64,000 nt of DNA from Augochlora pura (GCF_028453695.1 NC_135782.1:16796190-16860189), one strand, 5' to 3'. Numbered from the stretch's first letter, positions 12,380 to 24,689 are shown. The notes: a model not told the origin generated them from the sequence alone. Program-made: numbers and translations.

Positions 12380-12800
12380 TAAATAGACACAGGGTGGACT
12401 GAAAGAAAAATGTACAGGGTGTGTCAATTATTATAATAAATTTTAACTCAATATTTTATAAATTTTAAGAATTATTCTAAACTCTAATACTTTATAAAAT
12501 TTAAATTATTTAAAATTTCAACTATCTTTGTCACCTTTAAAATTAATCGAAATTTAATATCTTTAAATCTTAGAATTAATTTTCAACGAATCCTAAATTC
12601 AATTCTTAAAAATTGTTCTAAATTGTATATTTAAAAATATTATAAATTGAGTCTGCTAGAAAATCACTTAAGTACATACAATTTTAATACGATTTGAATA
12701 CGTCTATTTTAAATAATATCTTGCCTGAGAGAATAATAAATTAGTTCCGAGGATTTTTCAAAAAAAATTAAACTCCAGGAAAAACCACGTGTCAGCCCAC
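12380..12800. other. AT-rich intron with two ACAGGGTG words; no gene
   Basis: Words ACAGGGTGGAC and TACAGGGTGTG lie near 12389 and 12414, followed by about 350 bp of AT-rich sequence. The same word (as its complement) ends the duplication at 18460-18830, which suggests ends of a dispersed repeat. The rest shows nothing. Confidence 0.4.
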
Positions 12801-13066
12801 AGTGCACACGAAGTCAAATGCAGCTCTTTTTCACTGCAGATTTTCGGGTCACGTGGTTTTTCCCATCAGTTTTCCACTTGGCAAGGCTAGACGACGGTGT
12901 CGCGACTTTACACCTGTGTGGGGCATCCACCTTGCCGTGTTTCGTGTCACTTGAAATTACCGGCGAAAGAAAGAGTCGTGGGAAAAGAACGCGGCGGTCG
13001 CTACGCGGAATTTCCGGAAGCGTTTTCCGTGTGCGACAAGTTTCTTTCTTTGGAAAGTCAGAGAGG

Positions 13067-13117
13067 TAGAAAGAGAGAGAAGGAGAGAGAGGGAGAGAGA
13101 AAGAGAGAGAGAGAGGA
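13067..13117. repeat. GA-rich microsatellite
   Basis: An imperfect (GA)n tract with GGA and AAG interruptions. Confidence 0.93.
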
Positions 13118-13859
13118 GGCATTCGTGAGTGGAAGCAAGAAACGCAACGACAATTTATTAACAATTACCGCGTCGGGCGATTGTTTCCGTCGCCGCTAAT
13201 CCGCGCGCGTGATCGACCCGTTCGCGACGATTCAGCCGCGCGGTTTTGTCGGACGGTTTGCTAGCGCGCGATCCTTATCCGCGGACAGGTCGTTTGCCAT
13301 CGCGGCCGACACAGCGCCGGGCCGATCCACGATCGCACGGGGCCCCGTGCAATTACTATAATCCCCCCGTGGCCGCGGAATCCGCGCCGCGTCGCCGCGT
13401 CCGGATACCAGAGTCGATAGAACGCCAAGACAATTACGATCGGCGCGCGCGTTGACACCCAAGGAATGTCCTCTCTCCGCTTAGAAACGAAACCGATTTC
13501 GTCGAGGAAACCGATCGCCGATTAACGCTCTCTCTCTGATTGCGGCTATAGATAGAACCAACCCCCCTCGTAACTTCATCAACGGTGTATACCCCTGATC
13601 ATCCCATTAACAAGCGGAGAATTCGCTGATCGGACTAAAGGATGAGAAGTGGTTGTTGCGAGACAGTTTTTAATTCGTTCGATTGCCTGATTGGTTGATC
13701 AGGGATTATTTCATTCGATTAATTCGATGTTCGGATAATAGTGGTTGATCGCTGATATGATGTCTCTGGGAGGGGTTTAGCTGCAGTGTAGTTGCAGGTG
13801 AAGATAGGAGATAGTTTTTGTGATGGCTTTGGTGAGAGGAGCTGTTGGGTTTTTGGTAG

Positions 13860-14335
13860 AGGCTGGTAGAAGGGTTGGAGCAGTGTTTGACAGAATTTAG
13901 TAGAGGTGTGTAATAGTGTTTAGTGGATCCTAGTAGAGCATTAAGTATATCTTGATAGAGGACTTGTCGGTATTTAGCAGTCACTACTAGAGCAGTCATC
14001 TCTAATATTTAGCAGACCTTGCTAGAGCAGAAGTTATCTTTAGTACTTGGAAGGCCCTACTGGAGAAGTCGTCTTCAATATCTAGTAGTTCCAAGTTGAG
14101 AAATCATCAATACTGTCTACTAGAGTCTACTAGGTAGTCATCCTCAGTGTCTCTTCTATCCTGCTAGATGATTTACCAGTACCTAGTCTATTCTACTAGA
14201 CGACCACCAGTCTCTAGCCTATCCTACTAGATGACATTACTGCCTATCAGATCCTATTTATAGTGCCTATCAGACCCTGCTGATAATGTCTATCAGACCC
14301 TGCTAATAACATCTATCATACCCTGTTCACCATCA
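13860..14335. repeat. Degenerate tandem array with CTAGTAGA / CTGCTAGA words
   Basis: Words such as TAGTAGAG, TTGCTAGAGCAG and CTACTAGATGA recur about every 30-40 bases. It resembles the arrays at 15.1 and 36.3 kb. The minus-strand open frame at 13706-13999 is a by-product of the repeat. Confidence 0.75.
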
Positions 14336-15084
14336 CAACCCATCATTCCCCGACAACCCCCAACTTACTTAACATTGCCGAAACCAAATCCTCATACAAA
14401 ATAATAGCGCACTAGCAACCAGCACAAACTACAGCCTCAATTTCCAACCATCGCAGACCTTCCAAAAGCATCTGCATACAAAAGTGTCGCACCCAATCCT
14501 AACAAATCCCCAGAAGATCTAGAATCACCTTATCGTCCCATACCCGAGCGTACTAACGTGTACTGTTCCGGAACGACCAGTTCTCGGTTTCCTCCGGTGT
14601 CGTGACCACCGTATCGAGACGATGGGGCAGCCTCTGCCAAAAGGGCTACCGGGTCAGAAGAACGACTACAGTTCGGAAAGAAGAATTAACTGGGCCAAGT
14701 GTTTTTTCTCCCCCCCCCCCCACCCACCCCCGTTCCGACTCCGCCGCACGGTTTGCGATACATCTTGCGTAACACCGTACGAACTGCTTTAACCTACTTG
14801 GAGGGTAGGGATCATGTTGCCACACGGCAGGCATGAGGGCCAAAGTAATAAGCAGCAGTCGCCAGAACGCTCTGTAACTATTACAGTAAATTCTATGAAA
14901 CTCTGTCCTTTTGGAAGTAAAAATGGACAAGCTGGGGAAAAGGAGATAGGGTTGTGCCAGGCTCGCGGCTCGTTTTCGTGGTTACTGATTTTCTAGGTTA
15001 TGTCCAGGTTTGTTCAGAGGATGTGGGGCTGTTGGAGAAATAGTGGAGTGTAGTTGGTTGACGCGTGACAGCTTGGGGTGTGTT

Positions 15085-15460
15085 AGTATAGTGTGTGATA
15101 GTTCGGCGAGTAGTAGTAGGGAGCTCGAGTGTTAGTAGAGTCCTCTAATGTTAGTATTAGTAGGACCCTCTAGTATTAGTATTAGTAGGGCCCTCTAGTA
15201 TTAGTATTAGCGGCCACTAGTATTAGTATTAGCGTCCCCTAGTATTAGTAGGGACCTCTAATATTAGTTGGACCCTCTAGTGTTAGTATTAGAGCCCTCT
15301 AGTATTAGTAGGACCCTCTACTGTTAATATTAACGCCCTATAGTATTATTAGGGATCTCTAATATTAGTATTAACGTCCATTATTGAACTCTAGTATTAG
15401 TATTAACGCCTTATATTATTATTAGGGAGCTCTAGTATTAGTATTAGCGACCTCTAGTAC
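15085..15460. repeat. Tandem array, CCCTCTAGTATTAGTATTAG words
   Basis: Variants of a 20-30-bp unit with GTATTAGTATTAG and CCTCTAGT are repeated about fifteen times. No gene. Confidence 0.85.
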
Positions 15461-15718
15461 GAAGCGTATTGCTACAAAGCGTACTGTTACAGGACTTATC
15501 ACTTCAACACTCATCACTGCGGTGCCTATCAGTCCAGCGTGTACTAGTTCGTCACATATCATTTCATACCCATCATTCCACACATTCTCCCAACGCATTG
15601 CTCTAAGCATACATCTCCTACTATAATATATTCCTCTACTGGTACCTTCCTACTCTTATTACCGTTTCTCCCCCGCTCTGATCGTCTTCGAAACGATCCC
15701 CACGTATAACTGCGAGTA

Positions 15719-15746
15719 TCGTCGTCGTCTTCGTCGTCGTCGTCTC
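15719..15746. repeat. CGT/GTC trinucleotide repeat
   Basis: (CGT)n with one CTT interruption in a GC-rich region. Asp-rich minus-strand frames over it are artefacts. Confidence 0.85.
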
Positions 15747-16611
15747 GTTCACTTCCGCTCGACTTCGACCACTCGCAGCCGAGAACCTCTCTGGATAAAT
15801 AATTAAAAAAGTTGCATAATGCAACGACACCGCCGCGGTACAGGCCGACCCGCTGCGTCGCCGTGTCCGCGGCGAGCCGAGTGTTTGCCATAGCATGACG
15901 CCCCCGCGACAATAAATACGGGGACGACAGTCGATGCCGTGGCGAAGGCGACGGGCGGCACACACCGTGGGACGCGTACAGCCGCGGATACGATGCCTCT
16001 ATCGCGATAGCGTTTTACAACGCCGCGCACTTCCTGATTTTTTTAGTAGCCCCGGACGCGCGGACTATGTAAACGCGCGAACAATGCTTCACATGGTGGG
16101 GGAGAGGGAGAGGGGACTCGCGAAAAACTTTCCTGTTACGCCTGCCGAGCACTCGATCGCCGGAGCAAGGAATCCGGCTCGATAAGATAAATCTGAAAGG
16201 ATTTCTGGAAGAGGGGCTTGACTTACTTTCCAGCCGGCTTGCGAATGCTATATTAAGGACGGTGAATTAGTGGAATGGAGAAATAGAACCTGGAGAGGTT
16301 CGTGATTCGCGTTTCAGTTTTGCTGAATTATTTGATGGTTGGAAATTACATACTTGCGATATTTTTTTTAAAATTTGGAAAATATAACTTTTGTAAAATA
16401 TTGTTAATGTGACAGGTGGTTTGTTCATGTTTCAGAGCGTCGAATGGCGTTGGTAGTTTTGAATTATCACGTCTGGTTACTGAGTTATTGATCGTAGAAG
16501 TTGACGAATATTCCATGCTCGAAGATAGCAATATCTGTCGCAGTAATTATTCCATTATTAAATTTTATAAATCATGCGAAATATACTCATTAATTTAGAA
16601 GCTTCCACGAA

Positions 16612-16803
16612 GATTCCTTATGACATTTCAAGAGACTTTTTCCTTGGGAAAAATGTTCTACGTGGCTTCGTTAATTATTTATTAAAGGAAAACGCCAACG
16701 CGACTATAGCGTCGATATGACGTTTTTAACTAATAACTCTTAAACGAAGCATTTGCCAAGATTCTTGCAAAGAAAAAAGTTGCTCCAAATGAGCCAAAGA
16801 ATA
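16612..16803. mobile_element. Fold-back element family F1, copy 2
   Basis: The left arm has GAGACTTTTTCCTTGG and CTTCGTTAATTATTTATTAA. The right arm has AACTAATAACTCTTAAACG and AAAAAAGTTGCTCC. The loop is short (about 40 bases) and contains CGACTATAGCGTCGA. The right half is duplicated downstream. Confidence 0.8.
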
Positions 16804-17092
16804 CAGCCCTCAAAGGGCAAGCCTCTTTGTACACTTACATATCGACAAATCATAGAAAAATATTCCTAAAAAATTACCTGCTCTCTTAAATTTCTACGCC
16901 CTCGCGATTATAGCGTCAAAATTACGTTTTTCGCCAATAACTCTTAAACGAAGCATATGCCAAGATTCTCGCAAAGGAAATAGTTGCTCTAAATGACCCA
17001 AAGAATACATCCCTCGAAGGGCTTGCATTTCCGTTCACTCAAACATCGAAAAATCGCAGAAAAATATTACTAAAAATTTATGCTATTAAATT
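16697..17092. repeat. Tandem duplication (period about 204 bp) including half of an F1 element
   Basis: The stretch from CGACTATAGCG (16701) through ATTCCTAAAAAATTACCTGCTC is repeated from CGATTATAGCG (16905) with about 15-20% differences by eye. Each copy has its own right arm of the F1 element, then a shared AAGGGC-containing tail. It arose after insertion of the element. Confidence 0.75.
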
Positions 17093-17189
17093 TCGCATGC
17101 TGTCAGCTAAAATTTCAATAAAAATCATCTCAGCTTAAAAATCGAGTCTCTTGGCATCCCAACGCATCGCCTTGCAGGCAATTCAGCAT

Positions 17190-18120
17190 ATCGCGTGCGC
17201 CGCGCCATCCGGTATAATTGCGGCGAGAAATTTCGTGCGCGGCGGTTTCGGTTTCGTTATCTCGCCGGGCGCATTTGTAACCTTAATGAGTAGACGCGAT
17301 AACGAGTCCGCATTCAATTAACGCGGGCCGGTCCTGTTTCGCCGATGAATCACCGTTCGGGGCCCGACACCCCTAAACACGGCCGCGCGTTCAAACGTTC
17401 CGATAAAAAGCGGCCGGCGACGGGAGAAGCGTCGGGACGACAACCCGTTATAACGACGCCGACAAATTCGATAACACGTACCCGAAAGAGCATCCACGGG
17501 GCGGATCGGAGCGGAGAGGACCGATGCGGAGCTCGGTGAATGGAGACGGAAGCCGAAAGCTCGCGTCTCGTTTAAATCAGAGCGGTTAAACGCGCCTACC
17601 CCCGCGGATGCGTGCGCCCCTCGCCGGAGAAGGTATTGTCCGATCCGCCCGTTCGCCAGACATAATTCGTATAATTGCGGGACACGGGCCGGCATTCTTT
17701 CGCGGTAACAAGCCCGCTATCCGGGCCCCCCCGTATCACCGCGTCGAGTGGCCCGCCGCGACAATAAACAGCGCGTCGGCCGACGGGGAACGGACCAGAA
17801 GACAATTGCACGGCCGCGCAGGCCGCTCGCGGAAACGGAACACGCTCGTCCGCCCGCGAACGATTTCCAACGAACGACAACGATGTTTCCCTATTTCGCC
17901 TGTCCCTTTCTCCGCACCAGCCGCGCCCTCGCCCCTCACCGCCCACGCGCGGGATAGAGAGCGGACCTATATATCCGCGAGTTTACTGCCGTACGTGATT
18001 CGATCCGATTTCCTTTTATCGTTCGACGACCGCGTCCCGCCTCTATCGTTCCCTCCAAAACCACCGGTCCTCGCTCCTGTTTCTCCGCGAGCGAAACTTT
18101 GTTTATGCCGCTTGTCAACG
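17190..18120. other. CpG-rich intronic block without recognised gene
   Basis: High GC with many CGCG words. Long open frames overlap on both strands (for example 17608-18228 plus and 17596-17946 minus), but none has a recognisable domain. CCGATTTCC-rich and poly-Pro codons follow from composition. It could be a CpG island or regulatory block; nothing in the sequence proves it. Confidence 0.4.
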
Positions 18121-18459
18121 GGTGTCATTTTCCGCCGGACAATGGGACACTTCTCTGAATACTATAGCATCGCGTGGCAGAAGTTGGACGGACTTCCTGG
18201 ACTTCCACCTCTCCAGGAATGTACATAATCGATTATTAAGGGACAGCGTGCTTCTTTCCAGACCTACGCTGCGTACACGTTGGACACGTGTCTTCGCTTT
18301 CATAGGTAATCGATACCTGTGTCAAGGGGTTCCTGAAAGGGATATGCAAGCGCTGGTGCTTTGTATTTTTTTTATAGAAAATTCAGAGAAATATGGATAC
18401 CTGTTTTTAGCAATTTTATTGAGACAGTGCATTGACTCGCATAAATAATTTTATATCTA

Positions 18460-18830
18460 CCAAGATAACAGTGCAATAATCGCGAAAAATTATTTTGACA
18501 ATCTCCAACCTTCTATCTTTGATTTGCCGGCTCTCGGACCAAAAAACATTGCTTAACAATCTATTAAAAAAATAATTAATGCGACGTGTGACGATGGGAA
18601 TAAATCGTCGAAGCGTGTCAGCTTTGATCGTCACTTTTGAACCACCCTGTACAAAGATAAAAGTGCAACAATCTTGAAAAATTATTTTAACAATCTCCAA
18701 TCTTTAATCTTTCATTTGCCGGGTCTGGGACCAAAAAACATTGCTTAACAATCGTTTAAAAAAACAATTAACGCGACGAAAATCGTCGAATTGTGTCACC
18801 TTTATCGTCACTTTTAGACCACCCTGTACA
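18460..18830. repeat. Two-copy tandem duplication, about 177-bp period, ending ACCACCCTGTACA
   Basis: Unit 1 runs to 18648 and unit 2 from 18649. Both contain AATTATTTTGACAATCTCCA (or AACAATC), GGACCAAAAAACATTGCTTA and a terminal ACCACCCTGTACA (18641 and 18818). TACAGGGTG is frequent at the ends of arthropod repeats, so this may be a duplicated transposon fragment. Confidence 0.8.
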
Positions 18831-18893
18831 CCTGAACAAGCGAGCGCTCACGGTACACAACCGGCCGGAATTCCCTGTAAGCCGGCACCGTGT

Positions 18894-18911
18894 CCCCCCC
18901 CCCCCCCCCCC
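18894..18911. repeat. Poly-C run
   Basis: Eighteen C bases followed by CA-interrupted C tracts. Confidence 0.95.
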
Positions 18912-19594
18912 ACCTGCCACCCTCGCGTCCCTTGTACACAAAATTGATGACGAACGCGGCTTGGTGCGGTGAAACGAAAGTTCCCGTGAACACGTAGACG
19001 GCTGGCGGGTCGTTGGCAAGGTGGATGTAAGAGAGCGTCGTCATTGGACGTCCGATCGGTCGTGTGTCGGCTCGACGAGCCCGGCTTGGCAGGGGAAAAA
19101 GTACGCTCTCTCTCTCTCTCTCTATCCCCGCTTCCGACACGGCAGCGGAAATTGAAGAAGTTGCGCGAGACGGCACTGGAAATTATTTATTACTCGGCCG
19201 TCGTCGTCTCGCGCCACGTCCCGATGGCTACGGTTTTTAGGGGCGCCCGCGGTTTCCCAGGCATTCGTTGCCCTCGTGAAATTTAGTCCTCGATGCCAGC
19301 CTGTTTCCGTGTTTCGATCGCCCCGTTCTCCCCCATTCCTCACTTTTTTTTCGCGCTAGAGGACACGAGGAAATTAAACTTTTCCGAGGAGGTACTGTCA
19401 TCCGGCGTGCTTACCGTGAATCGGAATCAATACTGACTTCTTGTAGCTCTGTCTACACGGCGGCACAGTTTTATACACCGTGAATATCCACTTCATTTCG
19501 TTACTCAATGCTCGCGTACTCACTAGGCGATATTGTTAATTTATTTTTATTATAAATATTATTTTTCTTCAGAAATGCAAATCCTTCGAGCAGA

Positions 19595-19808
19595 GGATTC
19601 CTCAGCTGATTTACAAAAACTTTTTCCTTTACAAAATTTCGCTACGAGCCTTCGTTAACGATTTATTAAAGAAAAACATGGACCAATCAGACTGCAGCTA
19701 CGCCCAGATATGTGATTAGCGCGCGATTTTCGTTAATAACTCGTCAACAGAGCCGCAGAGAGGATTTTCGTAAAGGAAAAAGTTGTTGCAAATCGCCCCA
19801 AAAATCCT
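19595..19808. mobile_element. Fold-back element family F1, copy 3
   Basis: Outer end GGATTCCTCAGCTGATTT, then AACTTTTTCCTTTAC and CTTCGTTAACGATTTATTAA. The right arm has TTTTCGTTAATAACTCGTC, AAAGGAAAAAGTTG and a final AATCGCCCCAAAAATCC. The loop holds GGACCAATCAG, GCTACGCCC and GTGATTAG. This is one of the cleaner copies. Confidence 0.87.
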
Positions 19809-20179
19809 TTGCCTTAATTATTCATAAAATTTACGTGACACCTTGTAGACTATACAGAAAATTAGGCGAGGACTACAAAGCACAGCGAGACGGCAATCGT
19901 TGTTACCTAGATTTCGAAACCTTGCTTCAATTCGTCCCGTATTATCTTGCGAGTATAATTACACCGGGCCGTGTAAATGTTATCCATGGCCGCCCGTAAC
20001 TCGACGGAGGCGCGTCAAAGTTGGGTTACCCTAAAGCAACAGAAACAAAGTCAAAGTTTTCACCGGGCGGGGAACCCGCGCCACGGGGGAAACAACGTTA
20101 TCCTCCCGAGACAGATTTTGTAACGGACAGAGATCAAAGTTGCGAGTATAAAGAGTTTTTCGTCTGTCTGGAGGGATGG

Positions 20180-20220
20180 GGGGTGGGAGGAGAGGAGAGG
20201 AGAGGAGAGAGAGAGAGAGG
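20180..20220. repeat. G/GA-rich microsatellite
   Basis: A GGAGAGGAGAGG then (GA)n tract on the plus strand. Confidence 0.85.
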
Positions 20221-22159
20221 CAGTTGTCAAGTTGCCGCAGCAAGTTTAAACGGAATCTTTATCCAAGCTCTCGGGGCGCGCGCTTAAAGAATTTCATTTC
20301 CTTCCCGGTCCGGCCCCGGGTCTACAATTAAACCGGGCGCTCATCGAGCAATAAACAATGTCCCCGTTCCACCGTCGAGCCGGCTTTTAAATCCGCGGCA
20401 TCTTATTCTCCAGTATTCCCCGGGACAAGGAGGCGAACGCGCGCAGTTGTTAGCTATCGGAGGCAAGGCTGTGCGCGCGCGATATCGAGGGACACCCTTA
20501 TCGGAACGCTAAACGTGGAGGCAATATCGACGCCGACTACCGGATCAAAGACGCCGATCTCTCGCGCTCTCAAAGCGAAAGAATGGTTCCCGTTTCGTCG
20601 AGGAATTCGCGTATTTTCTCCGAGATTCACTGCGTTACATTTTCAAGCGGCTCCGTGTCCATTGCCGGCGACGATTCCGACGCGTCGGACAGACACGAGA
20701 ACGTTAAAGCTGCGATTGTGAGGGACTGCGATGACGAATCGGGTTGTAATTTGGTAGATGTAGAGGAATCATAGTGTAGAATACCTGTGTAAAATCGGAA
20801 GCCTGTAGATTCACGGGTTCGGAAGATACAAGGTTGATAGTGTGGAGTATTAGGTCTAATGTGCATACCCTAAGCGGGTGTAAGGGAAATTGGTATTTTC
20901 GAAAAAGTCTGCCAAGGAGAGTTTACTTGTCTTAGCTGATTTGGGGTTAGATTTTAGTACACTTGGGCTTCAGGTATACCATTATTTGTAATAAATTCAT
21001 TCGTATCTAAACGCTTAATAAATTAATAAATAATTTTACATTAGATCCTGCTAGGCCGCAAAATTTTGTCTTTCCTCGCTTTCTTCGATAATTATTCCGA
21101 CTTCAGTCGACCAGTACTGTGTGTCTTAATGTTACCAGAGGTTCCCAGCTCGAAAAATAGGTAGCTAACGAACGGCACGCCGCTCTTTAATAAAAGTCGT
21201 CGTAAAACAACGGTCGATCATCGGGGCCGAAAACGCTAAGTAACTTTGACGATATCGTTGCCCGGTCGCGGTTCCCCGCACCTGCGTCCCCCCTTGTTGT
21301 CTTTTTATCATCGCGCCAGGATCCCCGGTTTTTACGAGGTCGCGCGGGCAAGTTTTTATTCGGAACGCTTTATATTTTATATCCAATCAGGCGGTTGTGC
21401 GGGGCTTTCACGCGTCGGGGCCGGCATAAATGGATATTCCGCCGGTGTTCTTTCTCCGATCTTCCCCTCATAGTCGTGTTTTCGCATACGCGCCGAGCCG
21501 CGTCCCTCTCTCCCTTTCTCGCATACGAGTTTCAAGCGAGACGAGTGGCGGAGCCCCGAAGAATGCCGGGACAAAAGGAGCCCAGAAGTATAACGCGCGT
21601 GACTCGCCGGGACTCACGTTGCCCAGCACCGAGGGGCCTCCGGGTCCTCGCCGCCTGCTAAATTAAATTCTAATAAAGCTCGCCGAAAACGCCGAGAAAA
21701 AAGCGGCTCGGTCGTTTACGGGGGGGAACAATGGCCGCGCGCTGGAAGGCGTCGTCGTTCGTCGCCGCCGGTGTGCCGGTCCACGGCCGACGCGAGACCA
21801 CGGATAATTATATCGAGGCGGCAGCCGGGAATCTCGCAGAAAAACTTGTCTTCGAGCCTGCCCCGCGATCCCAACGTCGTGCACGGCTAACTAACTCGAC
21901 GCGCCCTCCCCCTTAACCGCTGCTAGGTGTGTCCTTCCGAGACGCGTTCGCCTCAGAAAAAAGGCGGCGAGCTTGAATGGCTCCCTATATCTCGCCTCGA
22001 CCCACTCCACCGACGAATTTCGCCAAGTGGATATCTGTCGCTTGCCGGTTCTCGTCACCCCTTTCGTAGCGTGAGACTCTGGAACCATTGTCACGCGACA
22101 CGGCTCGACATCCAACCACGGTGACGACGTCCCAAAAATTGCTGGCTTGACGCGGGCGT

Positions 22160-22470
22160 AACCTATGGTTAGAAAACAATTGGGCTGGTGTGGGACAGGG
22201 TTGGGACTGTTTTGGGTTTGGGTTTGGTCAGTGTTGACTCTTTTTAATCACTATACTTTGATAATTAAGGTCTAAGGTTGATAATATTTTTATTTGGGTT
22301 AAGGAAGTGAAATTTAGGACATAACCTATACTTAGAAACAATTGCGCTGGTTTAGGGCAGGTTTGGAACTGTTTTGGGTTGGGCTTTGGTCCATATTGAC
22401 TCTTTTTAATCACTGCCACGATAATTAAGGTCTAAAGTTGATAATATTTTTACTCCACTTTGCAGCAATG
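22160..22470. repeat. Tandem duplication, about 161-bp period, just upstream of exon A
   Basis: Both units carry TTAGAAA(A)CAATTG.GCTGG, GGGACTGTTTTGGGTT, TTGACTCTTTTTAATCACT and GATAATTAAGGTCTAA.GTTG. The anchors at 22181 and 22342 give the period. The array ends about 230 bp before the exon A acceptor. Confidence 0.85.
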
Positions 22471-22697
22471 AAATTTTTTTTTAATTTAGGACAATCTAAT
22501 ATATTTTAGAAAATTGACTAACATTTTCATCAATTGTTCTCAATTCCGTGAAAATTCATCGCGAGAGCAAATTGTTGAAGCAGACGACTTTGAAATAAAT
22601 GGCGCTTGATTCCAGAAACGTTGCCCGCGCATTATGCAAATGTTTTTGCCGGTCGATTGGCGCGGTAGTTTTAAATAAATTTATCTCGTGTTTCCAG

Positions 22698-22847
22698 GAC
22701 CGTCACGTGAAGGATGCCAGCAAGGACCCGGAGATGGACTCGAGCCAGGACTACTTCCTGCTACTGGGTTACGAGAACAAGACGCACACCGTGCTACGGT
22801 TCTTCAGGCGGTACGATACGTGCGACCCGCGGGACTTCAAGATCACG
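22698..22847 (+). CDS. olf413: Internal exon A of a MOXD1-like (DBH family) copper monooxygenase; middle of DOMON domain
   Basis: This is a 150-bp exon of 50 codons, phase 0 at both ends. The acceptor is a pyrimidine-rich tract ending TTTCCAG, and the donor is ACG|GTAGGT. The peptide starts DRHVKDASKDPEMDSSQDYF, contains ENKTHT and ends TCDPRDFKIT. This matches the DOMON part of MOXD1 / dopamine beta-hydroxylase proteins (DRH, SQDY, ENxTHT, TCDPxD). ENKTHT is closer to MOXD1 than to DBH or insect tyramine beta-hydroxylase. N27-K-T is an N-glycosylation sequon, and C42 is the cysteine of the TCD motif. Third codon positions are G or C in 44 of 50 codons, unlike the AT-rich flanks. The frame stays open from 22599 to 22937, but homology covers only the spliced part. 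The family makes secretory-pathway enzymes that hydroxylate using copper and ascorbate; the MOXD1 substrate is unknown. Assignment to olf413 ('MOXD1 homolog 2') rather than its paralogue is inference from the motifs and the very long intron. Confidence 0.9.
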
Positions 22848-23530
22848 GTAGGTGGCTTTGATTTATGCGACTATCCGCCGCGGGGACGGATAATTCCCCG
22901 AGTCCAGGGCCGAAGTGCTCGCCCGAGGATCGTTTGATGGATTTACGGGAAAAATTGATCGGCCGCGACCGCGCGAGTCTCGCCGACTCCAGGGCTTTCG
23001 AATTATTTATCGCGCAGCCTCTTCGGGAAATTGAACAGTGCGGCTGCACGGACCCGCTTAGATTAACCCCTTTTATCTGGCCGATTTCATTAGCCACTTG
23101 CCACGCTATTTTCTACGGGATTGCTGTGATCAGATTTGCTATTTATCGCGGACGTTTTGCGTAGGAATTTATCTCGATATTTGACGCCTTCGTCCATCTC
23201 TCTTATTGTTTAACGTTGCTGATTCAATTGTTTATTAAGAGGTCTGGGTTGTGGTGTAGGAGAATGGTAGAGCGAAATGGAGATATGTATAGCAATTGGT
23301 ATATGATGTAGGGAAGTAGAAGGTGAACAGCAAGTTTTGACAATATTTAATAATTATTATAGTTAAGTAATAATGCAATAATATTGTTTAGTTAGATTTT
23401 TAATTTTTCTGTCATTTTAAAGTTCTGTTATTTAATTCTTCCGTAAATATTTTCTATAATATTGACGATCGGATAGCTAGGTTTAAGTGATGGTTGTGTC
23501 TAGGTTAGGTCCGAGTTAGGTCTACAGTTG

Positions 23531-23604
23531 TTCCCAAATATCTCAGCAACTAAAACAGATAGAAATTTCGGACAAAGGAAAAAGTTGTCGAAAAATCCAA
23601 GCTG
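23531..23604. mobile_element. Fold-back element family F1, partial copy 4 (one arm)
   Basis: Only one arm is visible: AATATCTCAGCAACTAAA, then AGAAATTTCGGACAAAGG, AAAAAGTTG and AAAAATCC. The other arm and loop are absent, so it is truncated. Confidence 0.6.
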
Positions 23605-24689
23605 CGTGACATATGTGAACGTCATCAAAATCCAAGCGGATATCCGTTCAGCATTTAATTACCTGTTTAGCAACTCTTCCCCTATCCCGTAATAAAACCA
23701 CCGCGATACCTTCCCGTACAAGTATGCTAATACATCCGCGGATTCCGAGAGCGGCAATCACGGGATTGTAAATCCGTCATTAAGAAATTAAGTATCGCGT
23801 GTTCTCGCGGCTCGTTGTCCGGGTAGCGTAAATTATCCGGCGAGTCGCTTCATCCGGGGACTCGAAATAAATGCGCGCGATACGGGCCCGGTGGAAAACG
23901 CGTTTCGACGACCGGTTCCCAGTCGTCTTCCGGCGAGGCATTCTAACTCGCGATCGCGCGAGATTGTCTCGTCGGACTGAAAGAAAAAAAAGGGGAGCGT
24001 TCCGCGAGCATAATTCGAGCTCTATTTTTTTTTCCATGCCATATACACACCGGCGCATCAAGATCCGCGCCTCGCCGGCGAAAGTTTAAATTAACTCGCA
24101 ATATCTGGCCGGGCTGTTAACCGCGCCAACTCCGATTCCCAGCCACGGCCGCAGACATAATAGTTGCATTATCGCTGCCAACCGGTATTTCCTGGCTGGC
24201 ATTTAGGGCCGAGATGATCGGACAGTTTAAACGCGCGGCGAACACTTAATCGATCCGGCTGCGGTAGTTATCAAAGCGATAGAAATGCGACTCGAGAAGT
24301 GGGGGGAGGGGAAAATCAAAGTTTGTTCGACGGCTCACCAGCCCGGAAACTCCGTTGCCACGATGATAAAACCCGGGCGGACGTATACCACAGCCGCCCC
24401 ACTTTTTCCACATTTTTTCCAACTCTATCGCCCGACGGATTTCTAATAAATGATTTCCATATGGCGTGCACCGTTCACTCTCTGTTGCAACCGCTGACGC
24501 CCCGAACCTGGGATCGCTTTTTTTTTTCCCCAGCCGAGATTAATTCCCGCGAAATCGTGGCGCCTTTCTTCCGTGGAATAATCCGCTCCGGTGTTATTGG
24601 AGATTCGGTTAGAATTATATGTGGAATCATAATTTATGATTTAGCCATGTAAAACTATATTACTGCGAAAGGAGCGTTGTGTTACAGTT

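Larger units (their letters stand above)
1..22697 (+). other. Sequence upstream of exon A: 3' part of the preceding intron (or 5' flank)
   Basis: Exon A begins in mid-domain, so an exon encoding the N-terminal DOMON strands (a G-W-x-G-x-G-x-S-P-like segment) must precede it. I could not find one here, so I infer that this stretch is intron continuing beyond position 1 and that the preceding intron exceeds 22.6 kb. The content is tandem arrays (2.2, 3.4, 5.9, 7.8, 9.5, 13.9 and 15.1 kb), fold-back elements (11.4, 16.6 and 19.6 kb), microsatellites and CpG-rich single-copy sequence. A short exon without ATG could have been overlooked. Confidence 0.6.

Noticed and set aside
17608..18228. 206-codon plus-strand open frame
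   Set aside because: It lies in very GC-rich DNA where minus-strand frames are also open. The translation is rich in Arg, Pro and Ala with no domain, and has no splice or codon pattern like exons A and B.
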